From the NCBI GenBank assembly GCA_030248065.1, contig JASAMV010006129.1, positions 62,001 through 126,000 on the forward strand: DNA of 64,000 bases, in the 5' to 3' direction. This document shows positions 37,701-48,859 of the stretch, piece after piece; the stretch's first letter is position 1, and each line of letters starts with the position of its first letter. The stretch is from Rhynchonema sp. JSB1_4 (Eukaryota > Nematoda > Chromadorea > Monhysterida > Xyalidae). A program made the position numbers and the translations under genes. The notes below the pieces were generated by a model. The model did not search any database. It saw nothing but the letters and a program-made list of their open reading frames with translations, and was not told the DNA's origin.

Positions 37701-40700
37701 CTTTGGCGGCGCTTGGGCGGGTCGGATAACCGGCAGAACCTATTCGCTCAAACTTGCATGGCAATTGCCTCATAAGGCAAAGCAAATTATACAATAGTTG
37801 CCGTCATCAAATGGCAAATACATACATGAACCTGCGCTTCATCTCACACCGCTCCGACATGGGCCACGGCAAAACAGCGACAAGAACGGTGCCAATCGTG
37901 ACTTTCGAGCAAAGTGACAACGACACAAACAACACGCCAGTACAACTTCCAATTCAATTTCGTAATCGCACACTGGAATGACCTGTCACGCTCACAGCAG
38001 GACATCAAAATCGACCAAAGGGCTTGTAGCTCTTTCCAAGTGGCTGACGCTGCGCTGTGCAGTACGAGGAGCACGTGAAACGTACCGCATATTCGTGTTT
38101 ATTCCATAACACCATAAGACACATGAAAACTACCAGATCGCACACGCTCGGTGCTGTCATAGTCATACCTAGGCTTTTCATTGGAAACATGGACTGCATT
38201 TGAAATGAAAATTTATCACATTCTGTTCGGGGTGAGTAAACCAGAGTACAGCCAAGCATATGCATGTTGGTAGTAGCCGGCCAACAGCAGCTGGCTTTAT
38301 TAGATCAAGATCACGCGACGAGCTGCGCAACCTACATAGAGTTTGGCGCCATGTGGCATGTGAGTAGCGGGATGGACGACATAGACATACCAGCTGATGT
38401 GTACCATGTATAGTAAATTTCCAAATTCGCTGCCACACAGTGAAAAACGCCCCATAGTTAATGTCACGTTCCAAACCCGAAAGTCAACTTCAGAAACATT
38501 CGGGCAGCAGACGCGCGTGCAGCTTACCAGCCAGCCAGGCAGCTGTGCGCAATGTTTCAGAACTGCGCGTGGTTAGCAGACGGGTTTAGAACTTGACATT
38601 AACTATGGGGCGTATTTTATTGTGCGGCAGCGAATTTGGAAATTTACTATACCTAGTAGCGGCTAATAGACTGGATTGAACACGGTGGTGGTTGACCATG
38701 TACGAAACCTCGTGCAATTGGATATACGTACATGGTTCAGTGAACCGACTGTCCTGTGCCAAGCAATGAAGTGTAGCCAGCCGCGCAATGTGTACCCATT
38801 GAACCATTGACCAGTACAATGCTACATATGTTGCCCATAAGATTTCTCGACCAGTGGTCGGTCATCTCATCATCAGCAACAAACTACAGGTCCTTGGGGT
38901 GGACAACAGCGCGTAAGAGTTGTGTCACCACCGCAAGTAACGCACCACATGTGCTTTGCGCCAGTGCGATACAACAGTACAAAGCACATCCGCACCAAAC
39001 GAACGCACGTTTGTGGTCGTAAATGAGCAGTATAATAGACCAGCAGCAGTGTGAGAGTGACGACACTGCAGGGGACACAGGGAGCACGAACGGATATCAC
39101 CGGAAATTGCCTGGGTATAATCCGACGGCCAGTGCATAACTAATGACATCCAAGCAAACACGTCACGTACAGCAGTGCTAGGTATAATCGCCAGAAGCGG
39201 CAAGGCACCACAATTGGCTCGCAACAATGCAGCGGTCGTAATATATAGATCACTGCTGCATTATTCATCGTCACAGACGCACGGCACAAAGTAGGCAGTC
39301 ATCGTGCTGTTTTGGAGCGACAGTGAACTGAAAACGATCACACCGCTGGGACCGGAGGCCATGACACTCCACGGCGAACAGAAAGGTGTGTGTGAGGCTG
39401 AGGTCCATTGGTCATTCATTTCACAGTAGAAATGAGAAGTCCGTCATGCTGCGCGCGCAGAGCGGTACGAGACGGACAAATAGGCACATCAAGTCATCGA
39501 GGGATTTGAGAGCACGATTGGAATATTAAACAGCGAAAAACATCATCGGTCACACAGAACACTGTGGCCGCTATGAACACAAGAGGCTGAAAAGAAGCGA
39601 GAGAGTGAGAGAAAGGAAAGAAAGAGCACCAACCTTATGTGCACACAAGATACATTTGAATTGGAAACATAACGGCAGCAAATCCAAGTGCGTATTGTGG
39701 GAGCCAGTTGGCACCTAGTAGCACACCAGTCAGTCAGACGGGCACAACAACAAAACAACGTGATGCATCTGCGATGATGATGAACGGCTACATAAGATTT
39801 CGTCGTTTGGCGCCAAAGAAAGGTGCTCTCTCTCTTTGTGTGTGGTGTGTGTCGGCTGATGTGTGCGGCAAGCAGCAGCAGCAACGAAGGGCTCACCAAA
39901 TGCTACTGATGTTTGGACGCCAGGTCTCGAAGGCCGGCCGGTTGCACTGCTAACTGACTGGGCTGGAGATGCCGCTCCATTTCCATTATGAAAGAAAAAG
40001 AACGAAGCATATTTTTCCAACACGATGAACGTTTATGACCAAGACACTGGACTGGACGTTTTATGCATAAAAGAACGAGAACACAAGATAACATCAAAAC
40101 GTGACGGACGACTGCAGCAGGACACAGAATAGAAGCATGGGCAAAATGTAACAATTAGAAAAAAAGAAACCTCGAGCGAACAGTTTTTTGTGGTGCTCGC
40201 ACAATTTGTGGTGAAGGAAATGAACATTCGCACAAACATCAAACACAAAATCAAATTAATTTCGGTTCAAAGTAGCTGCTCCGCCTGGCACCACGATATT
40301 ACGACGAAGTTGATTAAACCAAACCAATTGAGTTCAAGTGCGCAGTGCTACGTGACAGAAGGAGAGGAAAAGGCACTTTACTGCGCATGGCATATTAACA
40401 ACGGAATTGCGTCACAGCTGTTGGTGACATTCCGTTACGGTTATATGGCACGTGATTCACTTGAAATTGAATTGGCATGGCACTTAATGGAATCAATCTC
40501 GTCAACAACGCACATGGAAAGAAAACACTTGGAGTTGATGGCTAAATAAATGCCGGCACGGATCGGTGCCCCATATTGTTTGTTGTTTACTTATTTCAGT
40601 GTTTTTTCTTCATTGTGACTCGTTTCACTTTCAACCATAAATGTGTTCAACGTCATGGAAAAGCGATGACATCAAAAACGCCTTCTTGCATGACCTTGTG

Positions 40701-40813
40701 TGACAGTTATTCTTGGGCCATCAAACAAAAAGTACAACACCCATACTTCACATCTTCACCACCCACCACGTTAACTTACAACTGCAAGGGTAGATCCAGG
40801 GGGCCACAGGGCC
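31717..40813. other. 9-kb stretch with no convincing gene
   Basis: Only scattered short ORFs are seen on both strands; none has domain similarity or chained splice sites. Short tandem runs of the TATGTACGTACGTAGGTA type occur near 35170-35200. One 243-bp MITE lies at 38409-38651. The longest plus ORF (40190-40549) shows no recognisable motif. The stretch may be intronic or regulatory DNA upstream of the minus-strand genes. Confidence 0.45.
38409..38651 (-). mobile_element. 243-bp palindromic MITE, copy 2 (inverted relative to copy 1)
   Basis: The ends TATAGTAAATTTCC and GGAAATTTACTATA are perfect inverted repeats. The inner arms carry CATAGTTAATGTCA and its complement. The centre (AACATTCGGGCAGCAG through GCGTGGTTAGC) reads as the reverse complement of the centre of the copy at 19105-19347. 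Both copies are exactly 243 bp by my count. Confidence 0.8.
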
Positions 40814-41199
40814 CAGTGATGTGGTTGGGGGGGGGGGTATGGGGGGTATTACCCCCCCAACTGCTAGGTAGCTTTCTTGCTCCGAAACCCATACCCCCCC
40901 CCAAACTGGCTAGCTAGCTTTCTTGCTCCGGTCATCAAGTAAGAAAAGTGTTGATTTTAGTGCCAAAATGACCATTTTATGCGCCAAAATGGTCAAATTC
41001 GTTCAAATTTTCTCACACGTGCACAAAAATACGCATTTTAAGGCTTATTTTAGCATAATTTCGACCAAATTTTATACCCCTGTTTTTGACTTCTGGACCA
41101 ATACCCCCCCAAATCGGGGTACCCGGCTAGCTAGCTAGCTTTCTTGTGCCGGACCCCTCCAGCTAGCTAGCTTTCTTGCTCGGACCAACTACATCACTG
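40814..41199. mobile_element. hAT-like MITE inside a larger GGATCC-ended element
   Basis: A 386-bp element is flanked by exact ACAGGGCC repeats (40806-40813, 41200-41207). The ends are CAGTGATGTGGTTGG and, reverse-complemented, CAGTGATGTAGTTGG. Interior words are GGTATGGGGGGTATTACCCC and several copies of GCTAGCTTTCTTGCTCCGG. The flanks (GGTAGATCCAGGGGGCC near 40790 and CTGGATCCGCCACAG near 41516) look like the ends of an older host element of about 735 bp. Confidence 0.82.
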
Positions 41200-41543
41200 A
41201 CAGGGCCCGTAGCCCCCTTTGGTCCATTTGGCCCCTGAAGGGAGGCACCGTTTCGGAAGGAAGAGGGAAAAGGACCCTAAATCGCAGGATTTTCACTCTG
41301 ATACACTTAAGCCATAAATCGCGCACTTCGCGCGGCAGATACAGCTTTATTCAATGAAATTTGGCTCGTAAAAGTGCCAAGATTTCGTAACATTTTGTAT
41401 GGTATGTGGTGAAGAAAAGCGGGAATTCTGAACAAGCACTGGATAAAAAATGACTTTTTAAAAATGGAACAAGCACTAGATAAAAAATGGGACTTGGCCC
41501 TTCCCTTGACCAAAAGCTGGATCCGCCACAGACTTACTGCCAA

Positions 41544-41961
41544 CTAGGGATCGGTATCGGGGTATGCCGATACCCGATGCTTGGAAAATGCCGATACCAG
41601 ACACCCGATACTTCGAAAATAACCCGATACCCGATAGTGCCAAAATACCAGCAAAAACACCGTTTTAATAGCAAAACTGAGGTTTGTGGCAAACGTAGCG
41701 CGGGATTTTTTTTGAGGCGGCCATTGAGTGCTGCGCCCAACAATTTTTTTCAAAAAATCGTGCTCTATTGTTGTCATGAAACATGAAAATAGCTTGCACC
41801 TAAATTTGAAATTTTTTTGGTCAATAAACATTACAATAAATATCTGCAGAACTGTTTTTGAGAACTGGTTTTTAATCACGAAAAGCGTAATACCCGATAC
41901 TTTGAAAAAAACAGGCCGATACCCGATACTTTTTGGATGCCGATACCCGATACCTTCTGAT
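41544..41961. mobile_element. hAT-like MITE built of CCGATACC words
   Basis: A 418-bp element is flanked by exact ACTGCCAA repeats (41536-41543, 41962-41969). Near each end the word GATACCCGATAC is repeated many times; the core is AT-rich. The termini are imperfect inverted repeats (CTAGGGATCGGTATCGG against ATCAGAAGGTATCGGG). Confidence 0.82.
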
Positions 41962-42240
41962 ACTGCCAACTTCACAAAAAGAAATAACTTATTCTGAAGC
42001 TGCTGGTTCTCATGTACTCAAACAATACACGATGGCTGATGGCAAGCAATTGTATAGCGCTTGGGCTTACACAACATCAAAGTTCAGGACCCTTAGAGTT
42101 GAAACGTTGGAAAAAGTGCTTTTCTCAATGGTAATATGTGATTCAATGGACTCATCTTACGTTCACAGTCAGCAGCGCTATGTTCACAAAACGGTAAAAC
42201 CGTTTCTGACTCTGGCTTCGGCTAACTTCCGCTGCAAACC

Positions 42241-42654
42241 TACCGGTGTCGTTGGGGGGAAGAGGTGGTTAACCCCTAGCTAGTATCCGGTATCTTGATT
42301 TTTTCACCCAGGGGTATCCGGTATCCTGACTTTTTGTCCAGGTGCATCCGACCCCAAAATTTTTCAAAAAAAACGCCAAAATTGTCCATTTTACCACCAA
42401 CATGCTCAAAATCGCTTGCTGACGCAAGCATTACCCCCAAAATGACCATTTTTCAAACACCGATTTTGCTCAATTTTCTTCAAGAAAATTCACCTTTTTG
42501 AACAACTTCACCCTTGGATATCCGAGATTTTTATTTTAGTGTCAATCCCCCTGGTATCCGAGATTTTTCATTCTGGGTTACCGGTCGGTACCCGAAAATT
42601 TTGGATTTTGGGTATCCGGTATCCTGACTTTTTGATTTCCCAACGACACCACTG
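42241..42654. mobile_element. hAT-like MITE built of GGTATCCGG words
   Basis: A 414-bp element has exact TGCAAACC target repeats (42233-42240, 42655-42662). The ends are TACCGGTGTCGTTGGG and, reverse-complemented, CAGTGGTGTCGTTGGG. Interior words are GGTATCCGGTATCCTGACTT and TATCCGAGATTTTT. It shares its termini with the element at 47819-48229, although the interior words differ. Confidence 0.85.
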
Positions 42655-42700
42655 TGCAAACCAGGTGCCACAGCAGATTGCACCACAAAATGTTACATAC

Positions 42701-42875
42701 CATCACGCCAGATCCACAAGCGACTCATGCCACACAAACAAGTAACCAAGCACATAACCAGACTCAGACCGTTGCGTAATAACAGATCAATACAATAAGG
42801 AAATTTTTCCACAAACCAAATGTTGTCGGCAACGATCGTCACGTCAAAACCGACGGCCAGTCCAAATCGTCGCTT
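42701..42875 (-). CDS. Orphan exon of a membrane protein
   Basis: On the minus strand an exon is bounded by TTTTGCAG and a GTATGT donor. It reads RRFGLAVGFDVTIVADNIWF followed by a hydrophobic span, SLVMCLVTCLCGMSRLWIW. No neighbouring exon could be joined with confidence, because transposons flank both sides. It may be part of a chemoreceptor or another multi-pass protein, possibly disrupted. Confidence 0.4.
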
Positions 42876-43162
42876 CTGCAAAACAAAAACTGATCGAGGT
42901 TGGACATCGTGCTGCTCACAATAATCGTGAAGAGTGATAAAGCATCGATACTTCGCCTGGATTTAGCCAATTACCACTATCGGTGCAATATCGATTGGGC
43001 ATGGGAATCGCGAACAGTGTTGTGGCTGGGAGCTCCCCCACAAAGGTACAGTATCTCCCCCTCGCCGTTGGGTGGCTCCCGCGCTGGGGCACGGTATCTC
43101 CCCCTCTCTGACCTGGACCACACCGTAACACCCTGGATTTGACGCAAAAATGGTTCGGCTTA

Positions 43163-43548
43163 CTGTACCCATACTGGCGGACGAAAAAAACCGTTTTTTC
43201 ACGAAAAAAAAAACAAAAAAAGGGTACCCAAAAAAAACGTTTTTTTCGAGGCCCGAATATTTTTCCATTTGTTTTTCAAGGTGGTTTTTATCGTTTTTTC
43301 TTACTTTTCGCAAAACACAAAACCGATGAGTTTTTTTTGGTTCGGATCAAATTTTGGTCAGATGTTCGGACCAAGATTTTCTATGACAACATACTTTTGT
43401 GTCATGTGCTGATATCTTGAGCCCAAACACTTTACTTTTTTTGACCAGAACGCTTTGAGTACTGGAAAAGTATTTGAAAAAAAACTGTTTTTTTCGGAAA
43501 AAACCGTTATTTAACGAAAAATAAAGAAAGGTACTTTACGCCAGTATA
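43163..43548. mobile_element. TATACTGG-type MITE, degraded copy
   Basis: The left end CCATACTGGCGGACG and right end CGCCAGTATAG are inverted repeats, and the inside is filled with AAAAAACCGTTTTTT words. It resembles the better-preserved element at 45420-45878. No target duplication is recognisable; it abuts the CAGTGTAG-type element that begins at about 43550. Confidence 0.6.
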
Positions 43549-43549
43549 G

Positions 43550-44813
43550 GTGTAGTTCCTGGTCCGGCGCGGCGGTTAGCGTACCCATTTTTTCGGAGCG
43601 GCAGTTAGTGCACCTTCCTCCCTGGGGGCAGTGCTGTGGCAACTTTGGCGGGGCGGGTAGGGTACATAGGTGGAAAAATCCGGGGCGGGTATGGGGTAGT
43701 GGATCTGGAATCTGGGGGGAATCCGGTTTGGGAGGAGGGAGGGGCAGATTTTTCGGGGCGGGTAGGGTACAATACAAGTTTTTTTGGGTGCCTATTTTTA
43801 TATACCATAAAGTGCATATATTTATATTTTCTGCACTTTTAAGCGTGTTCAGTCGAAATTTGGGCATTTTTGACCGAAAAATGGGAATTTTGAAATAAAC
43901 CTGAGAGACATTGTTTGCCGACCAGCGAACCGATAGATTTCCGATATATTATAAAAATACATACGTGAGGCCGGTATTGTCGTTGCCTGTCAGATGAACC
44001 TCCCAGCGGTATACTTGCGTATTTTTCCGCAAAATATATTTTTGGAAAAAAAACCGTTTTTTTTTCGGAAAAAAAACCGTTTTTTTTCCAAATATTTTTC
44101 CAGTACTTAAGGATGCCCTTGCTCCAAAAACGCCTATTTTGGAGAAAATTTTGTCTGGAAATGGCCTGAAACAGGCTAAAAATGCACCTGGAGATTAAAA
44201 AGTGCTCATTTTGAACTGTTTAGCACCGATTTACATTGGTTTTGACAACATCCTTTCGCAATCTTTGAAAATATTTCGGAATTTTTTGGAAAAAAAACCG
44301 TTTTTTTCCAAAAGTTGCCACTTGGAAAAATTTCCGGAAAAATAAAAACGTATTTTTCCGGGCCTCGGAAAAAAACGGTTTTTTTCGGTTTTTTTCCGAA
44401 AAAAAACGGCTTTTTTCCCGGCCCGCAAGTATTGGGTAGGGTACCAGGGCGGGGCGGGTAGAGGGGTATTGTACTAGGTAGGGGCGGGTAGGGTACCATT
44501 GGGGGGACCCCCCTCCCACCCAGTCACAGCACTGCTTGGGGGAGAGGACCCAAATTCAGGAAAATTCACTTTTTGAGGTCGAAAATTTGACCTATTTTTG
44601 CCCCTTTTTGGAAAAAATTCACCATAAAAAGGGTATTTGGCGACTTTTGACAACATTGACAAAAAAATCATCAATTTTAGGCCTAAAATGCCCATTTTAA
44701 GTCCAAAAAATGCCTATCTTAGGCAAAAATTGAGGCGGTTAGTGTACCTGGTGCGGCGGTTAGTGTACCTCAGGGTGTCTGTCAGGGGGTCCTCCCCCCA
44801 GGAACTACACTGC
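43550..44813. mobile_element. CAGTGTAG-family host element, interrupted
   Basis: The left end reads GTGTAGTTCCTGGTCCGGCG and the right end CAGGAACTACACTG (reverse complement CAGTGTAGTTCCTG). GGCGGTTAGTGTACC words lie beside both ends. The middle is interrupted by the 906-bp element at 43629-44534. Removing that leaves about 350 bp, close to the two intact copies at 47328 and 48436. Confidence 0.65.
43629..44534. mobile_element. hAT-like element nested in a CAGTGTAG-family copy
   Basis: A 906-bp element is flanked by CCTGGGGG (43621-43628) and CTTGGGGG (44535-44542), one mismatch apart. The ends are CAGTGCTGTGGCAACTTTGG and, reverse-complemented, CAGTGCTGTGACTGGG. It carries GGGGCGGGTAGGGTAC words like the element at 25193-25581. 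A further inner insertion with ends TATACTTGCG and CGCAAGTAT (about 44009-44435) explains the extra length. Confidence 0.72.
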
Positions 44814-45219
44814 CCATGTTTTGCCATGCCTTGCGTAAGAGGACGCTACAACTTGTTGTGCTTGTGCGAGTTTGGCTAAGAATGTAAAGCACGGCTGGTT
44901 TGCCCGAAATGTTTCGAAAAATAGCAACAAAGCAACTTTTTCATGCCAACAACAAACACGCGCTCTTTTACGCCACCCACAAGCCAAGAAAACGGCCTCA
45001 AATATAATCATTTTTGCCTTCGAAATTTCGCATGTACTGGTAATTTATTTGATAAAAAACGTTTTTTCGTACTGGCACCGGCACGTGCTGCCCCAAAGAT
45101 TCGGCCATGGTCAGCGTCACCCTAAGACTATACGATATCAAGGCAAATAAATAAAAAAACGCACTCAATCCCAAATTTGCGAAAAGTTTCTTCCGGATCT
45201 GAACCGCTAGCGCTGGGCG

Positions 45220-45354
45220 TCAAGTAATCAAACAACACAATAGCAGCAATGCAGCAATCAGTCCGAGGCCAGCAAAGCACAAGCAGCTATGGGCGAGATT
45301 GAGATGCACGGTTTGCTTATCGTCTTCTCCAGAAGCTGTCACGCACGAACGATT
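45220..45354 (-). CDS. Orphan terminal exon encoding a C-terminal membrane span
   Basis: On the minus strand, after TTTTCAG, an exon of 44 codons reads SCVTASGEDDKQTVHLNL then the hydrophobic CLCFAGLGLIAALLLLCCLI and a stop. The upstream exons would lie in the transposon-filled 45.4-49.3 kb region and were not found. The shape fits the end of a type I or GPI/tail-anchored protein. Confidence 0.4.
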   Translation of the reverse strand, partial: NRSCVTASGEDDKQTVHLNLAHSCLCFAGLGLIAALLLLCCLIT

Positions 45355-45419
45355 CTGAAAATTTTCCGAAAATGCGGTCAATAGGGTAGGTTAGCCTTTG
45401 GGCTCAAGGTACACTAACC

Positions 45420-45878
45420 TATACTGGCAGGCGAAAAAAAAACCGGTTTTTTTCCGAAAAAAAACCGAAAAAAAAAACAGTTTTTTTTTCCGAGACCCGA
45501 ATACTTTTCCATTTATTTTTCCGTGGGTACCTTTTCGGTTTTTGATCGGAAAAATATCGGTACTTTATTCCAATTTTTCCAAAAAAATTGTAATGCAAAA
45601 CTGATGAGTTTTTCGATTTCAGTGAAAAATTGGCTCGAGCACAAAAATTAACCGGCCCAAAATGGGCCAAAAAGCGTGTAAACCAAGTGTTTTCGACTGA
45701 CTTCAACACTCTTCAAGAGCACTCTCGTCACTTCGAACAAATTTTGCACTGAAATTGTTATATTTTTCGAAATTACGTTCTTAAGTACTGGAAAAGTATT
45801 TGGAAAAAAACGGTTTTTTTTCGAAAAAAACCGTTTTTTTTTCACGAAAAATAAAGAACGGTTCTTTATGACAGTATA
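45420..45878. mobile_element. TATACTGG-type MITE inserted in a CAGTGTAG-family copy
   Basis: A 459-bp element has exact CACTAACC repeats (45412-45419, 45879-45886). The ends are TATACTGGCA and, reverse-complemented, TATACTGTCA. The interior is AAAAACCGTTTTTTTTC-type palindromic words around an AT-rich core. Its right flank (GCCGCGCCGGACCAGGAACT, then ACACTG) is the terminus of a CAGTGTAG-family element, so this is a nested insertion. Confidence 0.82.
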
Positions 45879-46917
45879 CACTAACCGCCGCGCCGGACCA
45901 GGAACTACACTGTTTGGAATACCCCCCCCCGTAACAGAGCCCCCAAAATGGGGTCAGTGAGTTGATGGAGCCCCCCCCCTTCTACTTAGGTTTTTACGGT
46001 ATTAATTCACTGACCCGAACCTGAAACATTTGTTCCCAGAAATACCCCAACAACCCCAAAAAGGGGTTTGAAAGGATGTTTTTTTCGCTTGTAATCGCAT
46101 TTATTCGTGTCTATTCGTCAATAAGAGGCGTATTACGTGCTCTGAACGAACAACAAACGTGCATAAATGTACCTGTGCACCACTATCAAGCCTTAATACA
46201 CTACTGTATAGGGGATGTTTGTTACTTAGGGGGGCTCTATTCCGGGTGGGGGCTCTATTAATTCACTGACCCCTTTTTTGGGGGGCTGTATTACGGGGGG
46301 CTCTATTCCGGGGGGCATAGTAGTGGCTGGGGGGGTTGGGGGGGTTACCCCCTCTGAGTACTTACCTACCACAAAACCCGAGGGGGGTTGAGTACTTACC
46401 TCTCACAACTGCAAATCATACCTCTCACAAGCAATTTTATACCTTTTTAAGGCAAAAATCGGTGTTTTTCGACCTTATTTTCCCAAAAATCGCAAACCCA
46501 CCCATAATACCTATTTTTAGGCGATTTTCGGCGAAAATTTGGAAAAAGTACTGTTTTTACCTCAATTTTTGGCCAAAATTGTATCACAAAAACGGTGTTT
46601 TTTCGCCTTTTTGGGTGACCAAAATCATACCTCTCACGCTTCCGGTCCCAACCCCGCATTTCAAATTTTCAAACTTTATTTGCAAGCTCACGCAAAGACC
46701 TACAACGAGATCCGGAAAATACCTGAAAAATAAACATATGAGTGTACGTAACATAATGATAATCATACTTAACTTACCTCCCACACGCCACACATGGGCC
46801 TGCCACTACACTGGGGGGCTGTATTTAGGTTTTTACGGTACACGACTGTATAGGGGATGTTACTTAGGGGGGGGCTCTATTAATTCACTGACCCCTTTTT
46901 TGGGGGGCTGTATTACA

Positions 46918-47754
46918 GGTAGGCATGGGGGCAATACCGATTTTTTGACCCAAGCCAATACCCAATACCCAATACCAGGGCCCACCCCCAATACCCAATA
47001 CCTCAAATCGGACCCAACCCAATACCCAATACTCCGGTTGAGACCCAATACCCAATACCGACCCAATATCAAAAAATTCCAAAATTTTTGAAAAAAATAG
47101 GTCTGTTTTGGATTTTTGATCGAATACTAGGTAAAATATGACTGAATTTCTCACATTCCTGAACATTGCAGCTGAAAAATAGCGATTTCAAAAGCTGAAA
47201 AATTAAAAATTTTACAAAATTTCAGGGCTCTGAGGCGAAAAATGGGGCAAAACAGGGGTATTGGGTGGCACCCACTACCTGGCGAAGACCCAATCCAATA
47301 CCCAATACCCAATACCAGGGCCACACCCAGTGTAGTTCGCAGTTCCTGGTCCGGCGCGGCGGTTAGTGTACGTACCCCTTTTTTGTACGGCGGTTAGTGT
47401 ACCTCCCTGGGGGGGAAGGGGGGGGGAAGACCCAAATTCAGGAAAAAGTCACTTTTTGAGGTAGAAAATTTGACCGATTTTTGGCCCTTTTTGGAAAAAA
47501 TTCTCCATAAAAAGGGTATTTTGGCGACTTTTGACAACATTGACCTAAAAATTACCCATTTTAGGCCTAAAAATGCCCATTTTAGGCCTAAAATTGCCTA
47601 TTTTAGTCAAAAATTGAGGCGGTTAGTGTACCTGGCGCGGCGGTTAGTGTACTAGTGTACCTTGGTCGCGGCGGTTAGTGAACCTTAGGGGGGGACCCCC
47701 CTCCCCCCCAGGAACTACACTGGCCACACCCAATACCCAATACCGTAAAAACCT
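46918..47754. mobile_element. CCAATACCC-word element split by a 395-bp insertion
   Basis: Repeated CCAATACCCAATACC words run from about 46918 to 47327 and resume at 47731-47754 after the inserted element. The outer flanks (GGGGGGCTGTATTAC on the left, GTAAAAACCTAAATACAGCC on the right) belong to yet another G-rich element, giving three levels of nesting. The ends are approximate. Confidence 0.55.
47328..47722. mobile_element. CAGTGTAG-family hAT-like MITE, intact
   Basis: A 395-bp element has exact GCCACACC repeats (47320-47327, 47723-47730). It begins CAGTGTAGTTC and ends GAACTACACTG. GCGGCGGTTAGTGTACC words lie near both ends and CATTTTAGGCCTAAAA words in the core. A near-identical core appears at 44540-44740 and 49030-49230. 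Confidence 0.88.
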
Positions 47755-47818
47755 AAATACAGCCCCCCCGGAATAGAGCGAGCCCCCCAAAAAGGGGTCA
47801 GTGAATTAATAGAGGCCA

Positions 47819-48229
47819 GTGGTGTCGTTGAGAAATCGAAATTTTCCCATACCCAGCCCAATTTTCGGGAAATTTCCCATACATACCCCCAAAAATCAAA
47901 AATTTCCCATACCAGGGGGGGGGTTTCCAAAACTCAAAAATTTCCCATACCCGAGGGTGGGGGTTTTGAAAAAAATGATCCCAAAAATCTTCTAAAAGTG
48001 CCAAAATTGGTCTAAAAAGTGCTTAAAACAGCGTTTTCTTGCGGTAGTAAGCGATTTTTGACATTTTTGGACGAAAAATGGCCAATTTTGGTACTTCTCG
48101 GGGTCAAAAAGTCATTTCTTAGGGGTGCTTGTTCCAAAAGTGAAAAATTTCCCATACCCCATACCCCCGGCCGATTTCCCATACCCCATACCAGGGGGGG
48201 TAACCCCCCCCCCCAACGACACCACTGGT
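47819..48229. mobile_element. GTGTCGTTG-family MITE with TTTCCCATACC words
   Basis: The ends CAGTGGTGTCGTTG and CAACGACACCACTG are perfect inverted repeats. The interior consists of AAATTTCCCATACCC words. No matching 8-bp flank was found. The termini equal those of 42241-42654, but the interior word differs. Confidence 0.7.
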
Positions 48230-48435
48230 CGACTGGTGAAAAAATAGAGCCCCCCCCAAAAATACAGCCCCCCCCCCAACTTGGAATTCCCCGCGTGGGT
48301 GTCGTAAAGTCACGTTCTTGTATAAGACACCTTGTGTACAACGTTTGTGGTTGAGTATATGACGACGTAAAGCCTTTTATGGAAGATCTGGACCTAAAAA
48401 CACTCACTAATGACCAGTAACACCCTGACTGACAG

Positions 48436-48850
48436 CAGTGTAGTTCCTGGTCCGGAGGGGGAACAGACGTACCCTCCACTATTTTCGGAGGGGGAACAGA
48501 CGTACCTACCTGGGGGGGGGGCCCGGGGGGGGGGCCAAGTCCCAATTTGGGGGGCGGGGACGGAAAAAAGTCATTTTTTTGAGGTCGAAAAATTGGACTA
48601 TTTTTGCCTTCTTTTGCGAAAAATCCCCTATAAAAAGGGTATTTTGGCGTTTTTTTGGAGGTTTCACCTAAAGTTTACCTATTTTTGGCCTAAAAATGCC
48701 TATTTTAGGCCTAAATTTGCCCATTTTAGGAAAAAATTGGGGGAGCAGACGTACCCGGAGGGGGAACAGTGGGGCAGGCGTACCTCGGAGGGGGAACAGA
48801 CGTACCCGCGGGGGGGGTCCCCCCCCTCCCCCCCCCCAGGAACTACACTG
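48436..48850. mobile_element. CAGTGTAG-family hAT-like MITE, second intact copy
   Basis: A 415-bp element has exact ACTGACAG repeats (48428-48435, 48851-48858). It has the same termini as 47328-47722. Its subterminal word is GGGGGAACAGACGTACC instead of GGCGGTTAGTGTACC. Confidence 0.88.
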
Positions 48851-48859
48851 ACTGACAGA

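Noticed and set aside
40190..40549. 119-aa plus-strand ORF
   Set aside because: No motif, no acceptor or promoter signal, adjacent to the transposon island; insufficient support.
46336..47091. 251-aa plus-strand ORF in the transposon island
   Set aside because: It translates repeated CCAATACC and CCCC words and crosses several element boundaries; no domain.
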